From: a virus
Strand: one strand, 5' to 3'
DNA: 48,277 nucleotides
Virus record (IMG/VR): IMGVR_UViG_3300005262_000092
Span: 1-48,277 of that record
The notes under the pieces were generated by a model that saw only the letters and a list, made by a program, of their open reading frames with translations, ran no database searches and was not told where the DNA came from. A program made the translations under genes and the position numbers. Shown in pieces: positions 39,754-48,277 of the stretch (its first letter is position 1; each line of letters begins with the position of its first letter).

Positions 39754-40202
39754 CGACACACGGCACGATCCGCCTGCCGTTCGGCAACGACGAGTACGAC
39801 TTCAACGTCGCAAAGCACAAGCAGCTGTTCGAGCTCCAGGACAGGTGTGGACTGCAGGCTCTCGGCGCCGATGGCGAGCGGATCCTAATTCCCTGCGGGC
39901 CGTTCGAGATTTTCGAGAGGCTTCGCGGGCATCGCTGGCGTGAGGCCGATGTGATTGCGCCGATCGAGCTCGGCCTGGTCGGTGGGGGCATGGACCCGAT
40001 CCAGAAAAACAAGCTGATCAGGGAATTCGTTACCGATCAACCGCTAGGCCCGCTCGCGCCCCTGGCCGCGCGGATCGTCCATGCCGCGATCTTCGGCGTT
40101 CAAGGTGACGACCTCGATAAAAAAAAACGGAAGCGGAGGACGAAGAAGCCGGGCGCTTCTACTTCACCCGCTCCGAACAATACGGGACCGGAGCCGCGCT
40201 GA
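39750..40202 (+). CDS. Tail assembly chaperone, short form (gpG-like, GTA-type)
   Basis: A 150-residue protein similar in type to the GTA-family tail chaperone: IRLPFGNDEYDFNVAKHKQL, FELQDRCGLQALGADG, then IELGLVGGGMDPIQKNKLI. The C-terminal ~25 residues after the A-run are basic and low quality (KKKRKRRTKKP), which suggests that the important product leaves this frame at 40119-40127. It overlaps the tail tube gene by 4 bases. Confidence 0.88.
   Translation: MTTHGTIRLPFGNDEYDFNVAKHKQLFELQDRCGLQALGADGERILIPCGPFEIFERLRGHRWREADVIAPIELGLVGGGMDPIQKNKLIREFVTDQPLGPLAPLAARIVHAAIFGVQGDDLDKKKRKRRTKKPGASTSPAPNNTGPEPR
40119..40128 (+). other. Programmed -1 frameshift site (A9C)
   Basis: Nine A residues (40119-40127) followed by C give A AAA AAA C in the chaperone frame (codons AAA AAA AAA CGG). 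A -1 slip continues as ACG GAA GCG and stays open to 40354, two bases before the tape measure start. This is the usual lambda G/GT arrangement. Confidence 0.85.
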
Positions 40203-40354
40203 ATTTCACGCCTCGGCAGGTCGACGACATGACGCCATGGGAATTGGCAGCGTGCGTCAAGGGGTGGAATGCCGCGCAGGACGGCGAAGCCGTTCCCGAA
40301 CCGATGACCGACCACAGGTTCGAACAACTCAAGAGAGAAGCAGGGCTCAGTTGA
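40127..40354 (+). CDS. Tail assembly chaperone, frameshift extension (gpGT-like)
   Basis: The -1 frame after the A9 run reads as good protein: RFYFTRSEQYGTGAALNFTP, then MTPWELAACVKGWNAAQDGE, similar to the small rcc01693-type tail chaperones of gene transfer agents. It ends at TGA 40352-40354. It has no strong start of its own near the joint, so it is expected as a fusion with the upstream chaperone (39750-40127 plus this segment, about 201 residues). A separate start at ATG 40229 is a weaker alternative. Confidence 0.8.
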   Translation, partial: TEAEDEEAGRFYFTRSEQYGTGAALNFTPRQVDDMTPWELAACVKGWNAAQDGEAVPEPMTDHRFEQLKREAGLS

Positions 40355-40355
40355 G

Positions 40356-42341
40356 ATGGCCGTCCCGGCACTATCGATCGACGTCGAAGCTAAAACCGAC
40401 AAGTTCAAGCGCGGCATGGATACGATCGGCGCGCAGGCAGACAAGGCCGCGGCCGATATCGAGGCAAAGTTTGCCGATTTCGATCCGCAGCTGAACACTG
40501 AGAGCTACACCAAGTCCGTCACCAGCATGGTGGTCGGTTTTGGCGTTGCCGGAGTCGCGGCTGCTGCGGTAATCGGGCTGGTCGTAAACCTCAACAAGAG
40601 CCTCGCTGATACTGCCTCGCTTGCTGACAGGGTCGGACTTTCAACCGAACGGCTTCAACAGCTTAAGTTCGGCGCAAATTCGCTCGGCATCTCCGACAGC
40701 GACTTCAATGGCGGTCTCGATAAATTCGCTTCGAACCTGCAGAATGCGAAGTTCCAGGCCAACGATCTCACGCGCGTGTTCGAGGCCAATGGCGTCGCGA
40801 TCAAGAACAATAATGGCCAACTGAAGGACACCAATTCGCTGTTCACCTCGGCGGTGGATATCATCAAGCGCGCGCCGACATTGCAGGATGCGATCCAGAT
40901 CGGGAGCTTTCTCGGATTCTCCCGGGAGTTTTCACAGAGCATCAAGGAGGCGGGCGACAACTATTTGTTGCTCGCGTCACAGGCCAACGCTGCCGGCGCG
41001 GTCATCGACGACGCCACGATCAAGAAGGCGAAAGAGTTCAATTCGGAGTGGCAGAAGGCCTCGGCGCTCTGGGGAGCGAATATGAAGGCCGCGATTGGCG
41101 ATATCCTGCCGCTCCTCAACGATGCTGTGAACGGCGCTGTTGCCGTCGTCAACGCGGTCAAGTCGGTCTACAGCTTTATCTCGTCGATCAAGGATTTTGC
41201 CTTCGCTCCCGACATCGAGACGGCGAGCCTTTCGCAACTTAACTCGCTGCTGAAGGAATACGAGGACATCGGCAAGACGCTGGATGCCGGCAAGAAGCTG
41301 AACCCCATTCAGCTGTTCCAGGGCTCGAACATCCAGAACGCGGACCACGAGATCACCAAGGATGCGGTCGACGACGCGATTCAGGACATCGAGCTCGAGA
41401 TCGAGCGGCGCAAGGCGAACGGCACACTTCCTCGGATCAGGGTGACGGCCGACGTTCCGAGCAAGAACCCCGGACCTAAGCCGCCTGATGGCGGAAGGGA
41501 CCAGTTCGACATCACCGTCGACCAGATCACCAAGCGGACCGCGACGATCAACGCTGACACCGCCGCGACCTTCCAGAATAACGCCGTGCAGGCGCAATTC
41601 CGGGCCGAATTCCAACTGCTGACGGCCATCATGCGCGACAGCGGCGAGGTCACCAAAGAGCAGATCGAGCTTTACGAAAAGTATCGGCAGTCGATGTCAG
41701 CGCAGCAGGCGCTGGTCGCCGCCGGCATCACCCTAACCAAAGAGCATGGTGCGGCTTTCATTTCCGCGTCAGAAGGAATCAAGACGGCAACGGCTTCCTA
41801 CGATTCCGCGCGAGACGCGTTGAACAGGATCAATTCAGCATCCTCACAGGTCGGCAGCGCACTATCGAGCGCGTTTAGTGACGCGGTTGTTGAGGGTAAG
41901 AATCTGAACGATGTGCTGTCCAACTTGCTCAAGACGCTCGAAAAGGCGGCGATCAACTCTGTCTTCTCCTCGCTCTTCAATGCGCCCGCAGCCGGAGGGC
42001 TTTCTCCGGTGACATCGTTCCTCAGCTCCATCTTCGGCACCGGCCACAACGCTGGCGGCAGCGAGGATTGGCGCGGTGGCCCGACGTGGATCAACGAGAA
42101 CACGCCGAATTCCGAGATCGTGAATCTTCCTCGCGGGTCGCGCATTTCGCCTAGCGCCGCCGTGGCGGGTGCGCGGGCGGCAAGTTCCACGCTCAACATC
42201 ACCAACTACGTCGCTGGCGAAATATCGCCTGCTACGATCGACAGCCTGCAGCGCTCGCAGATCGCGACCCAGAAGCAGCTTGGCCAGATCAACAAAGTGC
42301 TGGTCTCGACGCAGCGCATGCAGGCGACGGGCGTGGGTTGA
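40356..42341 (+). CDS. Tail tape measure protein
   Basis: A 661-residue long helical protein with hydrophobic segments (SMVVGFGVAGVAAAAVIGLV near 58-77). LADRVGLSTERLQQLKFGAN and GANMKAAIGDILPLLNDAVN are typical of siphophage tape measures. C-terminal residues from ~540 (FGTGHNAGGSEDWRGGPTWI) match the end of many GTA-like tape proteins. At ~1.5 A per residue the tail would be about 100 nm (general rule, not measured). The start follows the frameshift stop by two bases. Confidence 0.92.
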   Translation: MAVPALSIDVEAKTDKFKRGMDTIGAQADKAAADIEAKFADFDPQLNTESYTKSVTSMVVGFGVAGVAAAAVIGLVVNLNKSLADTASLADRVGLSTERLQQLKFGANSLGISDSDFNGGLDKFASNLQNAKFQANDLTRVFEANGVAIKNNNGQLKDTNSLFTSAVDIIKRAPTLQDAIQIGSFLGFSREFSQSIKEAGDNYLLLASQANAAGAVIDDATIKKAKEFNSEWQKASALWGANMKAAIGDILPLLNDAVNGAVAVVNAVKSVYSFISSIKDFAFAPDIETASLSQLNSLLKEYEDIGKTLDAGKKLNPIQLFQGSNIQNADHEITKDAVDDAIQDIELEIERRKANGTLPRIRVTADVPSKNPGPKPPDGGRDQFDITVDQITKRTATINADTAATFQNNAVQAQFRAEFQLLTAIMRDSGEVTKEQIELYEKYRQSMSAQQALVAAGITLTKEHGAAFISASEGIKTATASYDSARDALNRINSASSQVGSALSSAFSDAVVEGKNLNDVLSNLLKTLEKAAINSVFSSLFNAPAAGGLSPVTSFLSSIFGTGHNAGGSEDWRGGPTWINENTPNSEIVNLPRGSRISPSAAVAGARAASSTLNITNYVAGEISPATIDSLQRSQIATQKQLGQINKVLVSTQRMQATGVG

Positions 42342-43087
42342 TGGCGACTTACGAATTCCCACGCGCGCTGCTGCGTGCAAAATCCGATCCGTGGAATCTC
42401 ACGGGCACCGCCGTCGCCGGCGGCTCCGCGGTTGCTGGCGTCGGCACGCTGGCGCGGTCGGATGGCGGCGGGTGGTGGACCTGCCGGATGTCCGATGTCA
42501 GCCTCTCCGGCCGCTCCGGTCTGGCCGTGCCCGATCGCGGCCGCGACCGGCAACGCAATGCGACGCTGCTCTGGCGCGCGGTGCGCCAGCTCGCCGCCGG
42601 CGGCGTCAACCAGCTGATCGTGCCGCGCAATGACGCGTTGTACCGGCCATGGCCGGCAGGGGTGGCAAAGAAGGCCGGGCTCGGCATTCCGCACAGCGAC
42701 GGGACGCTGTTCGATGACGGGACTGGATATTACCAGTCGGTGATTGACATCGTCACCGGTGATGACGCCGCCCTGCGTGATACGTCGCTCGACATCATCG
42801 TTAATTATGCCGGCGAGCTGATCGGCGGCGAAAGCTTCTCGATCGAGCATCCGACATGGGGCTGGCGGCTCTACGAGATCGGGACCGTCGAGATGACGTC
42901 CGATACCGAGGCGACGATCACGTTCAATCCGCCGCTGCGCGAGGATGTTGACGCCGGCACCGCGCTCGAATTCGACCGTCCGCGCTGCGCGATGCGGCTC
43001 GCCTCGCCGTCGTCGATGGACTTCTCGCCGCAGCCCTGGACCTTCAATAGCGCCAGCGTCGACTTCGTCGAGGCGCCGATCACATGA
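42341..43087 (+). CDS. Distal tail protein (GTA-like)
   Basis: A 248-residue protein at the place of the distal tail protein. It is beta-rich, with LAAGGVNQLIVPRNDALYRP and FSIEHPTWGWRLYEIGTVEM. The last is a pattern of phage hub-proximal proteins. Its ATG shares one base with the tape measure stop and its end overlaps the next gene by 4 bases. Confidence 0.8.
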   Translation: MATYEFPRALLRAKSDPWNLTGTAVAGGSAVAGVGTLARSDGGGWWTCRMSDVSLSGRSGLAVPDRGRDRQRNATLLWRAVRQLAAGGVNQLIVPRNDALYRPWPAGVAKKAGLGIPHSDGTLFDDGTGYYQSVIDIVTGDDAALRDTSLDIIVNYAGELIGGESFSIEHPTWGWRLYEIGTVEMTSDTEATITFNPPLREDVDAGTALEFDRPRCAMRLASPSSMDFSPQPWTFNSASVDFVEAPIT

Positions 43088-43686
43088 ATTTCTCCGACGC
43101 AGAACTCGCCGTGCTGAAGTCCGGCGTCTACAACACGGGCGTGTTCTTTCGACTGGATACGGCCGAGCCGGTGCGGCTCTGGCTGGGGTTCGGCGACATC
43201 AAGCCCGGCGCCGACATCTACGATCCCGCAGGCGCGCTCTATCGTGGGCTCGGCGAGATCAGGGACGTCCCTTCGTGGAAGCAGCTGCTCAACGGCGCCG
43301 CCGAGCGCGTCGAATTCATTATGAGCGGTGTGTCCGGAAAAATGCTCGAGGTCGCGTCCGGTGACGACGCCGATGCGATTAAGGGATGCGCCACCACAGT
43401 CGGATGGGCGCTGATGGACGACCGCTTTGCCATGATCGGCGACGTCCATTGGTCCGCCTTCTACATCGCAGACTTCCTCAGCGGCCAGCAGGCGCCGGCC
43501 GACGGCGATTCCGTGCCGGTCAGGACCATCAGCCTGTCCTGCGGCACGCGCTTCACCGGCCGCCGCAGGGCCTCTTTCGGTTATCTCACGGACCAGGACC
43601 AGCAGGGTCGGCATCCCGGCGATCGCGCCTGCAGCCTGGTCGGAGACTACGCCCACGGCTTCACCAAGCGCTGGCCGGTCTATTGA
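43084..43686 (+). CDS. Tail protein, GTA/DUF2163-like region
   Basis: A 200-residue protein that sits where GTA-type phages carry DUF2163-type hub components. Readable pieces: VYNTGVFFRLDTAEPVRLWL, DIKPGADIYDPAGALYRGLG, and the C-terminal GDRACSLVGDYAHGFTKRWP. Probably a baseplate hub or tail-tip component. Coupled by ATGA to the preceding gene. Confidence 0.75.
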   Translation: MNFSDAELAVLKSGVYNTGVFFRLDTAEPVRLWLGFGDIKPGADIYDPAGALYRGLGEIRDVPSWKQLLNGAAERVEFIMSGVSGKMLEVASGDDADAIKGCATTVGWALMDDRFAMIGDVHWSAFYIADFLSGQQAPADGDSVPVRTISLSCGTRFTGRRRASFGYLTDQDQQGRHPGDRACSLVGDYAHGFTKRWPVY

Positions 43687-43688
43687 CG

Positions 43689-44114
43689 ATGCAGCTTGCC
43701 GATTACCTCGACGACGTCGCCGGGCGGCCCTGCGCCTATGGCCGGCTCGACTGTGCGACGCTGATGGCGGATTGGCTGATGGCCCTCGGCTGGGGTGACG
43801 CAATGGCCGATCGCCGCGGCACCTATGCGACCGAGCGGGCCTATCGCGCCGCGATCCGCAGCGAGGGTGGCATGGTCGCATCCTGCCGCCGGCGCTTCGC
43901 GCGGCTCGGACTGGCTGCAGCCGCGGCGCCTGGCGGCGGCGACGTCGCGCTGGTGCTGGCGCCGTTCCTGCTGCGCGAGGGCCGGCCGTCGCTGTGCCGG
44001 CCGACCGGCGCCATCATGGGCGAGGGCGGCTTCGTCTTCGTGCTGGATTGGCCGCGCGGCGTCGTCGGCGTGCGGCTGCCCGTCATCGCGGCCTGGAGCG
44101 CGGCGCGTGCCTGA
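43689..44114 (+). CDS. NlpC/P60-like tail protein (DUF6950-like)
   Basis: A 141-residue protein at the place of the tail-associated peptidase. The N-terminal motif YGRLDCATLMADWLMALGW has a Cys (C22) in the NlpC/P60 catalytic context. The later GEGGFVFVLDWPRGVVGVRL fits the C-terminal strands. No clear catalytic His is evident, so activity is uncertain. It would cut or bind peptidoglycan during DNA entry and could also serve in lysis if no endolysin exists (inference). Confidence 0.75.
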   Translation: MQLADYLDDVAGRPCAYGRLDCATLMADWLMALGWGDAMADRRGTYATERAYRAAIRSEGGMVASCRRRFARLGLAAAAAPGGGDVALVLAPFLLREGRPSLCRPTGAIMGEGGFVFVLDWPRGVVGVRLPVIAAWSAARA

Positions 44115-45603
44115 GACGGTAGGTCTTGCCCTCCTGGCCGCCACGGGCGTCACGGATTCGTTCATCGGCTTCGGCACGGCCAGCGCGCTGTCGGTTGCGG
44201 GCTTTACGGTCAGCATCTCGGCGGCGGCGACGGTCGTTGGCACCGCGGCGATCGTCGGCGCCTCGATCGGCCTGCAGTACGCGCTCAACAATCCGGAGGT
44301 GCCGCGGCCGGAAGCCGGCGCAGTCCCGATCAAGCAGGCGATCCCGCCGCGCCAGCGCGGCTATTGGGTCAACCGGCTGTCCGGGCAGTATCTGCTGTTC
44401 CTGGCCGCCGGCGGCGACTCCCAGGACGTGATCGCGTTTCACAGCGGCCGGATCGAGCAGGCTTATCAGCTCTATCTGCACGATAACGCCGTCAGCGTCA
44501 GCAGCTCGCTGGGCCATGCCGTCTACAACACCGTGGTGCCGCCTTTCGGCATCGCCTATCAGTTTATCAATCTGCAGGTGTTCTACGGCACCGATACGCA
44601 GAACGTCTGCGACGTCTCGGTCAACAATTCGAACACGTCGGGGGTCTGGACATCCGCACATTCTGCGAAGGGCCTCGCCTGCATCGCGATGAATTGCGGG
44701 GCTCCGGCCGATCCTGAACAGTTTACCAAGGTCTATCCGCAGCAGCTGCCGCTGCCGTCGCTGGTCGCGGCCTGCGCGCCGATCTGGGATCCGCGAGACG
44801 AGGATCAATCGCTCGAGGATCGCGACAGCTGGCATGCCTCGCCGAACCCGGTCCTGCAGCTGATCGACTACATCACCGAGCCCGATGGCGGCATGGGCGA
44901 GGATCGTGACATCCTGTTTCCGCCGGCGACCTTGACGCAGTGGATGGCGGAGGCCGACATCTGCGATCAGACGGTCGGCGCCCGCAAGCGGTATGCCTGC
45001 GCCGGTGTCTACCAGTTCGATAATTCGCCCGAGAACGTCATCAACAAGATCCTGGCGAGCTGCGACGGCTGGCTGGCCGAGGACGGCGAGGGCGCGCTGG
45101 TCCTGACGGTCGGCTACTATCGCGAGCCGACCGACCCGCCGCTGACGGCCGAGCACATCAAGGGCTGGACCTGGCGCAAGGGACAGGCCGACGAGGAGCA
45201 GGTCAACCGGCTCGACGTCAGCTTCACCAATCCGGCGCTCGGCTACGTCACCGACCAGATCGATGCGATCCGCGACGAAGCCGCGATCTCGGCGGCCGGC
45301 ATCGAGCGGGCCAAGCCGCTCGATCTGTCCTGGGTGCAGGATGCCGACCAGGCCGAGACGCTCGGCGAGCGTGCCATGCTGCGCGTCAATCCGGCCATAT
45401 CAGGCACGTTCATCTGCACGCTCTATGCGGCGCGCTACGTCGGCAAGCGCTGGATCAAGGTGCAGTTTCCGACCGTGCGCGGGCTGGAAGATTGCGTCGT
45501 CGAGATCCAGGACAAGAGCGAGATCGACGTGCTCGCCGGCACCGTCACGCTCAACTGGAGCGTGGTCGATCCGGATGCACTGGCGGGGCTCGACAACACG
45601 TAG
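44107..45603 (+). CDS. Tail tip / host-specificity protein (J-like)
   Basis: A 498-residue protein. The N-terminus has a hydrophobic Ala/Gly/Ser-rich stretch (~15-55), then PRQRGYWVNRLSGQYLLFLA, and the hub region NVINKILASCDGWLAEDGEG, followed by C-terminal beta-sheet domains. It fits the tip attachment proteins of GTA- and lambda-like phages. The GTG start at 44107 overlaps the previous gene by 8 bases. Confidence 0.85.
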   Translation: MPETVGLALLAATGVTDSFIGFGTASALSVAGFTVSISAAATVVGTAAIVGASIGLQYALNNPEVPRPEAGAVPIKQAIPPRQRGYWVNRLSGQYLLFLAAGGDSQDVIAFHSGRIEQAYQLYLHDNAVSVSSSLGHAVYNTVVPPFGIAYQFINLQVFYGTDTQNVCDVSVNNSNTSGVWTSAHSAKGLACIAMNCGAPADPEQFTKVYPQQLPLPSLVAACAPIWDPRDEDQSLEDRDSWHASPNPVLQLIDYITEPDGGMGEDRDILFPPATLTQWMAEADICDQTVGARKRYACAGVYQFDNSPENVINKILASCDGWLAEDGEGALVLTVGYYREPTDPPLTAEHIKGWTWRKGQADEEQVNRLDVSFTNPALGYVTDQIDAIRDEAAISAAGIERAKPLDLSWVQDADQAETLGERAMLRVNPAISGTFICTLYAARYVGKRWIKVQFPTVRGLEDCVVEIQDKSEIDVLAGTVTLNWSVVDPDALAGLDNT

Positions 45604-45620
45604 GTTTATCGAGGATCATT

Positions 45621-47846
45621 ATGGGCATCATCAAGACGGCGGCTGAGGTCTGGCGCAAGTATGTCATTCCGAATGTTCCTGTGTCGGGCGACAATCAGCC
45701 TGACAAGGGGCAGATCGTGTCCTGGGGGACCTGGCTCGAGTCCATGCTTGGATCAGGCGCGGCGGGGCTTGCCTACCAGTCACTTGCGCTTCTTTCCGCT
45801 GACCTCGCGCATGACGCCAACACGGCGGCGATCGTCTGGAATGACGGCACGGCGGCCAACAACGGCCTGTACAGCAAGGTCGGCGCCTCCGGCACCGGTT
45901 CCTGGACGCGCCTCGGCGACCTTCCGAACGGCGTGGTGCGCTTGACGGTGACGGGCGGGACCGCAAACGCGATCGTCGCGACCGCGCCCGAAAGTCCGAC
46001 CTTGCCCGGCAGCAAGCTCTATCTGCTAACGCCTGCCGCGAACAACACGGGCGCAACAACGATTGTCGTCAACGGCGGCGCCGCAGTCGCGATCAAGAAT
46101 ACGCTCAATTCGTCGCTGGCGGCGAATTCGCTGATCGACGATTCCACGGTGCTGATGGCCTGGGTGGTCGATCACTATCAGCTGATGGTGTCTGTCCCTG
46201 TCGACGCGACAGGCGTGCTCAACGATACGCTGGCCGCGCGCGACGCCGCAGCGGCGTCGGCGGCCGCGGCGGCGACCTCCGCGGCTGCGCTGGGCAACCA
46301 GGTGCGCCAGTACGACACGCGCGCGCAGGCGGCGGCTGCGACCGTCCCAGCAGGCGTGAACGCGCTCCGGCTCCTCGGCTATTCGGCTGTCGGCGATGGC
46401 GAACCATCGTTCTACAAGAAGCTCGGCAGCACGCCGTCTCCGGTCAAGGCGTGGCACCTGCAGACCGCGGACGGCGCGTATTGGATACTGGTTCCCCTGC
46501 CGTCGTTGCGACCGGAGTGGCTGGGTGCCTTTCCCGACGGAACGGACGCCGGTCCCGGCATTAGGGCGTGCCGTGACTACATCGTTGCGCTCGGTGGCGG
46601 TACGATCGACTTCGGCCCGGCCGGGCGAACCTTCACCATTTCGACCCTGCGCACGCAGCGCATGTTTGAGCCCGCAAGCAACATGGCGGTCGAAGGGAGC
46701 GCGACCATCAAGCTCGGCAACGGCGTCGTGACCGGTAGCAATTCGTTTTTCGGCATCGGCGTGCAGAATTTTACGTCGGATATCTGCGACAACTTTCGCG
46801 CGGAAGACATCACGCTCGATTTCAACGGCGCGAACAACCAGACCACCGGCTACTGCGCGGGCATCCTGATCGGCATTGGCAAGGACATTGCCCTTGACGG
46901 CATCACGGTCAAGAACCATCCGAGCTCGCAGCCGATCTGCCTTGGCGTTAACGCTGGGTTGACCGGGCAGCCGTCGACGCCGCAGATTGTGCGGCCCATC
47001 GTCAGTAATTGCCGCGTCCTGAACTGCGGTAAGGTGGTCAACAGCAGCGTAACCGACTGCTCGGCGATCTATGTGGTCGGCACTGACTTCGTGATCGAGG
47101 GGAACGTCATCGCAAACGATACCCAGGACACGGTCGGCACGGGCATCGAAGCCAAGGGGGCCGGGACGATCCGCAACAACGTGATCCGGAAGGTCTCCAA
47201 GGGTTACAATATCGGCGCTCATCCCGACACCGACGTGACGATCGGGGGCAACAAGATCACCGATTGTTATGCGTATGCGATGTTCTGGAACCATCTGTCG
47301 GGTGAGGCGACTTACGGGCTCTCGGCCGTCATCTCCGGCGACCACGTGGTGACGAGCCTGGTCAACTCGTCGTATTTTATCGATATGTCGAGCCAGCTCA
47401 CGGGTACGGCGGCCGAAGAGATCAAGTTCTCCGGGTGTTACTTCGAGAGCACCGTGGCGCCTGGCAATGCCGCGTTCATTCCCGTCGCCGCTGTCGGGCC
47501 GGCGAAGCACTTCGAGTTCAATTCGTGTACCTTCAAGGGCTTCCCCGGTGCTGCGATCGCGCTCGGCGGCAACGACATCATCAATAACAAAACCAGCCTC
47601 CACATCAGCGGCAACTATTTCATCAACTGCTGCACGACGGTGACGGCCGGTCATGCCAACGTCATCGATATCGCCGGCTCCAATGCATTGGCGTCGTTCA
47701 TCTCGGTCGGTAATACGTTCCAGAGCGACGGCGGGACTTATGCCGCAAAGTGTTTCAACGGGGGAACGCTGACGACGGCGGTCGGCGCAAGCCTGGGCGC
47801 GGTAGCCAACAACATCAAAAACGGGATCGCCAACTACGGACTTTAG
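45621..47846 (+). CDS. Tail spike with right-handed beta-helix (pectate-lyase fold)
   Basis: A 741-residue receptor-binding protein. Residues 1-~200 form the virion-attachment part (AAEVWRKYVIPNVPVSGDNQ, later TLPGSKLYLLTPAANNTGAT). An Ala-rich coiled coil (~200-225) leads into a pectate-lyase-like beta-helix (from ~295: RPEWLGAFPDGTDAGPGIRA, later VTIGGNKITDC and SLHISGNYFINC, with repeated N/C stacks). Such spikes bind and often cut surface polysaccharide. Start ATG 45621 has GAGGA upstream. Given the glycan genes in this phage, spike and host glycan may be coupled. Confidence 0.9.
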   Translation: MGIIKTAAEVWRKYVIPNVPVSGDNQPDKGQIVSWGTWLESMLGSGAAGLAYQSLALLSADLAHDANTAAIVWNDGTAANNGLYSKVGASGTGSWTRLGDLPNGVVRLTVTGGTANAIVATAPESPTLPGSKLYLLTPAANNTGATTIVVNGGAAVAIKNTLNSSLAANSLIDDSTVLMAWVVDHYQLMVSVPVDATGVLNDTLAARDAAAASAAAAATSAAALGNQVRQYDTRAQAAAATVPAGVNALRLLGYSAVGDGEPSFYKKLGSTPSPVKAWHLQTADGAYWILVPLPSLRPEWLGAFPDGTDAGPGIRACRDYIVALGGGTIDFGPAGRTFTISTLRTQRMFEPASNMAVEGSATIKLGNGVVTGSNSFFGIGVQNFTSDICDNFRAEDITLDFNGANNQTTGYCAGILIGIGKDIALDGITVKNHPSSQPICLGVNAGLTGQPSTPQIVRPIVSNCRVLNCGKVVNSSVTDCSAIYVVGTDFVIEGNVIANDTQDTVGTGIEAKGAGTIRNNVIRKVSKGYNIGAHPDTDVTIGGNKITDCYAYAMFWNHLSGEATYGLSAVISGDHVVTSLVNSSYFIDMSSQLTGTAAEEIKFSGCYFESTVAPGNAAFIPVAAVGPAKHFEFNSCTFKGFPGAAIALGGNDIINNKTSLHISGNYFINCCTTVTAGHANVIDIAGSNALASFISVGNTFQSDGGTYAAKCFNGGTLTTAVGASLGAVANNIKNGIANYGL

Positions 47847-48277
47847 AGATCGCGCGACGATAGGTGACGTTTCACGGCGTGTATGGCCCATGCGACGAGC
47901 AGAGACACGCTGAAGATATAGATCACATGCTTAAGATAGATGATCTCGATGAACAGGTCGTTGCGGTGAAAATAGAAGCCGGCCCAGGCCGAGGTGATGG
48001 CGATGCCGGCCCTTAGCGCACCGCCTGTCACATTGAACAGGAGGGTCAAAAGGCCCAGCACTATCGCGTATCCGACGGCAAAGGCCGCAACCATCCATAG
48101 TCCTCCAGCAGCGTAAGCCTGCGCCCACGGGTTGGAAGCCATCCCGAATGTGACCTGAGGAAACAGCGCCGGCTGTACCATCGAGTTGAACAGCGGGACG
48201 TTGCTGCTGTCGATATCGAACAGGGTTTTTCCGAGAGGAACGGCTGACGCCAGTTGCGCGACGAGATAGGTGGTTTC
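47843..48277 (-). CDS. Partial membrane protein, cut by the window edge
   Basis: The last 144 residues of a leftward gene that is still open at the window edge; the true N-terminus lies outside. At least three hydrophobic segments are seen: LWMVAAFAVGYAIVLGLLTL, ALRAGIAITSAWAGFYF and HVIYIFSVSLLVAWAI. A basic C-terminus follows. The pattern resembles the C-terminal part of O-antigen or oligosaccharide repeat-unit polymerases, which some prophages use for serotype conversion, but this is not proven. It runs against the late genes and overlaps the spike stop by 4 bases. Confidence 0.7.
   Translation of the reverse strand, partial: ETTYLVAQLASAVPLGKTLFDIDSSNVPLFNSMVQPALFPQVTFGMASNPWAQAYAAGGLWMVAAFAVGYAIVLGLLTLLFNVTGGALRAGIAITSAWAGFYFHRNDLFIEIIYLKHVIYIFSVSLLVAWAIHAVKRHLSSRDL

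Noticed and set aside
46026-47891. 621-codon leftward open frame opposite the tail spike
   Set aside because: It is an antisense shadow of a gene with a clear beta-helix pattern on the other strand.

Overview
The window is an almost complete temperate siphophage genome, probably an integrated prophage, from a GC-rich alphaproteobacterium, most likely Bradyrhizobium or a relative. I base the host guess on the GC-rich codon use, the ATGA/TGATG-linked gene strings, and the remembered resemblance of several products (excisionase-like protein overlapping the integrase, J-domain-like protein, GTA-style tail proteins) to Bradyrhizobiaceae prophage proteins. No database search was possible. The left edge falls exactly on the integrase stop codon, so the attachment site would lie just outside. 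The right edge cuts a leftward membrane-protein gene.

Layout. (1) 1-4865, leftward: integrase, overlapping excisionase-like HTH protein, Cys-rich small protein, HNH protein, small unknowns and a PP-loop PAPS-reductase-like protein, all downstream of one repressible promoter near 4897-4925. One small secreted-protein gene (2284-2646) runs the other way. (2) 4866-6785, switch region: a leftward HTH repressor candidate, a rightward Cro-like gene and two 15-bp operators of the form GGGACA-N3-TGTCCC, each exactly between the -35 and -10 boxes of a promoter. (3) 7278-22951, rightward early genes: about 25 tightly overlapping small genes, including two ParB-family proteins (one fused to an OmpR-type winged helix), an MT-A70 adenine methyltransferase with an extra N-terminal domain, and ASCH and TSCPD proteins. 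These are followed by a CHC2/TOPRIM primase, a P4-type SF3 helicase, an iteron-like repeat field (candidate origin), a stand-alone relative of the methyltransferase N-terminal domain, and a NusG-like protein. (4) 22952-23227: two strong hairpins between early and late genes. (5) 23228-47846, late genes in HK97 order: HNH, TerS, TerL, portal, S49 protease, capsid, connector, head closure, gp10, terminator, tail tube, tail chaperones joined by a -1 frameshift site, tape measure, GTA-like distal tail proteins, NlpC-like protein, tip protein and a beta-helix tail spike.

The accessory cargo is the most distinctive part. Five glycosyltransferase- or methyltransferase-like genes (29832-33274) sit between capsid and connector genes, a sixth glycosyltransferase (37462-38184) sits between tail genes, and a 628-residue protein carries seventeen 22-residue repeats. 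Together they suggest that the virion, or the host surface glycan, is decorated. No endolysin or holin is recognisable in the window, so lysis genes are either beyond the right edge or too divergent to recognise.
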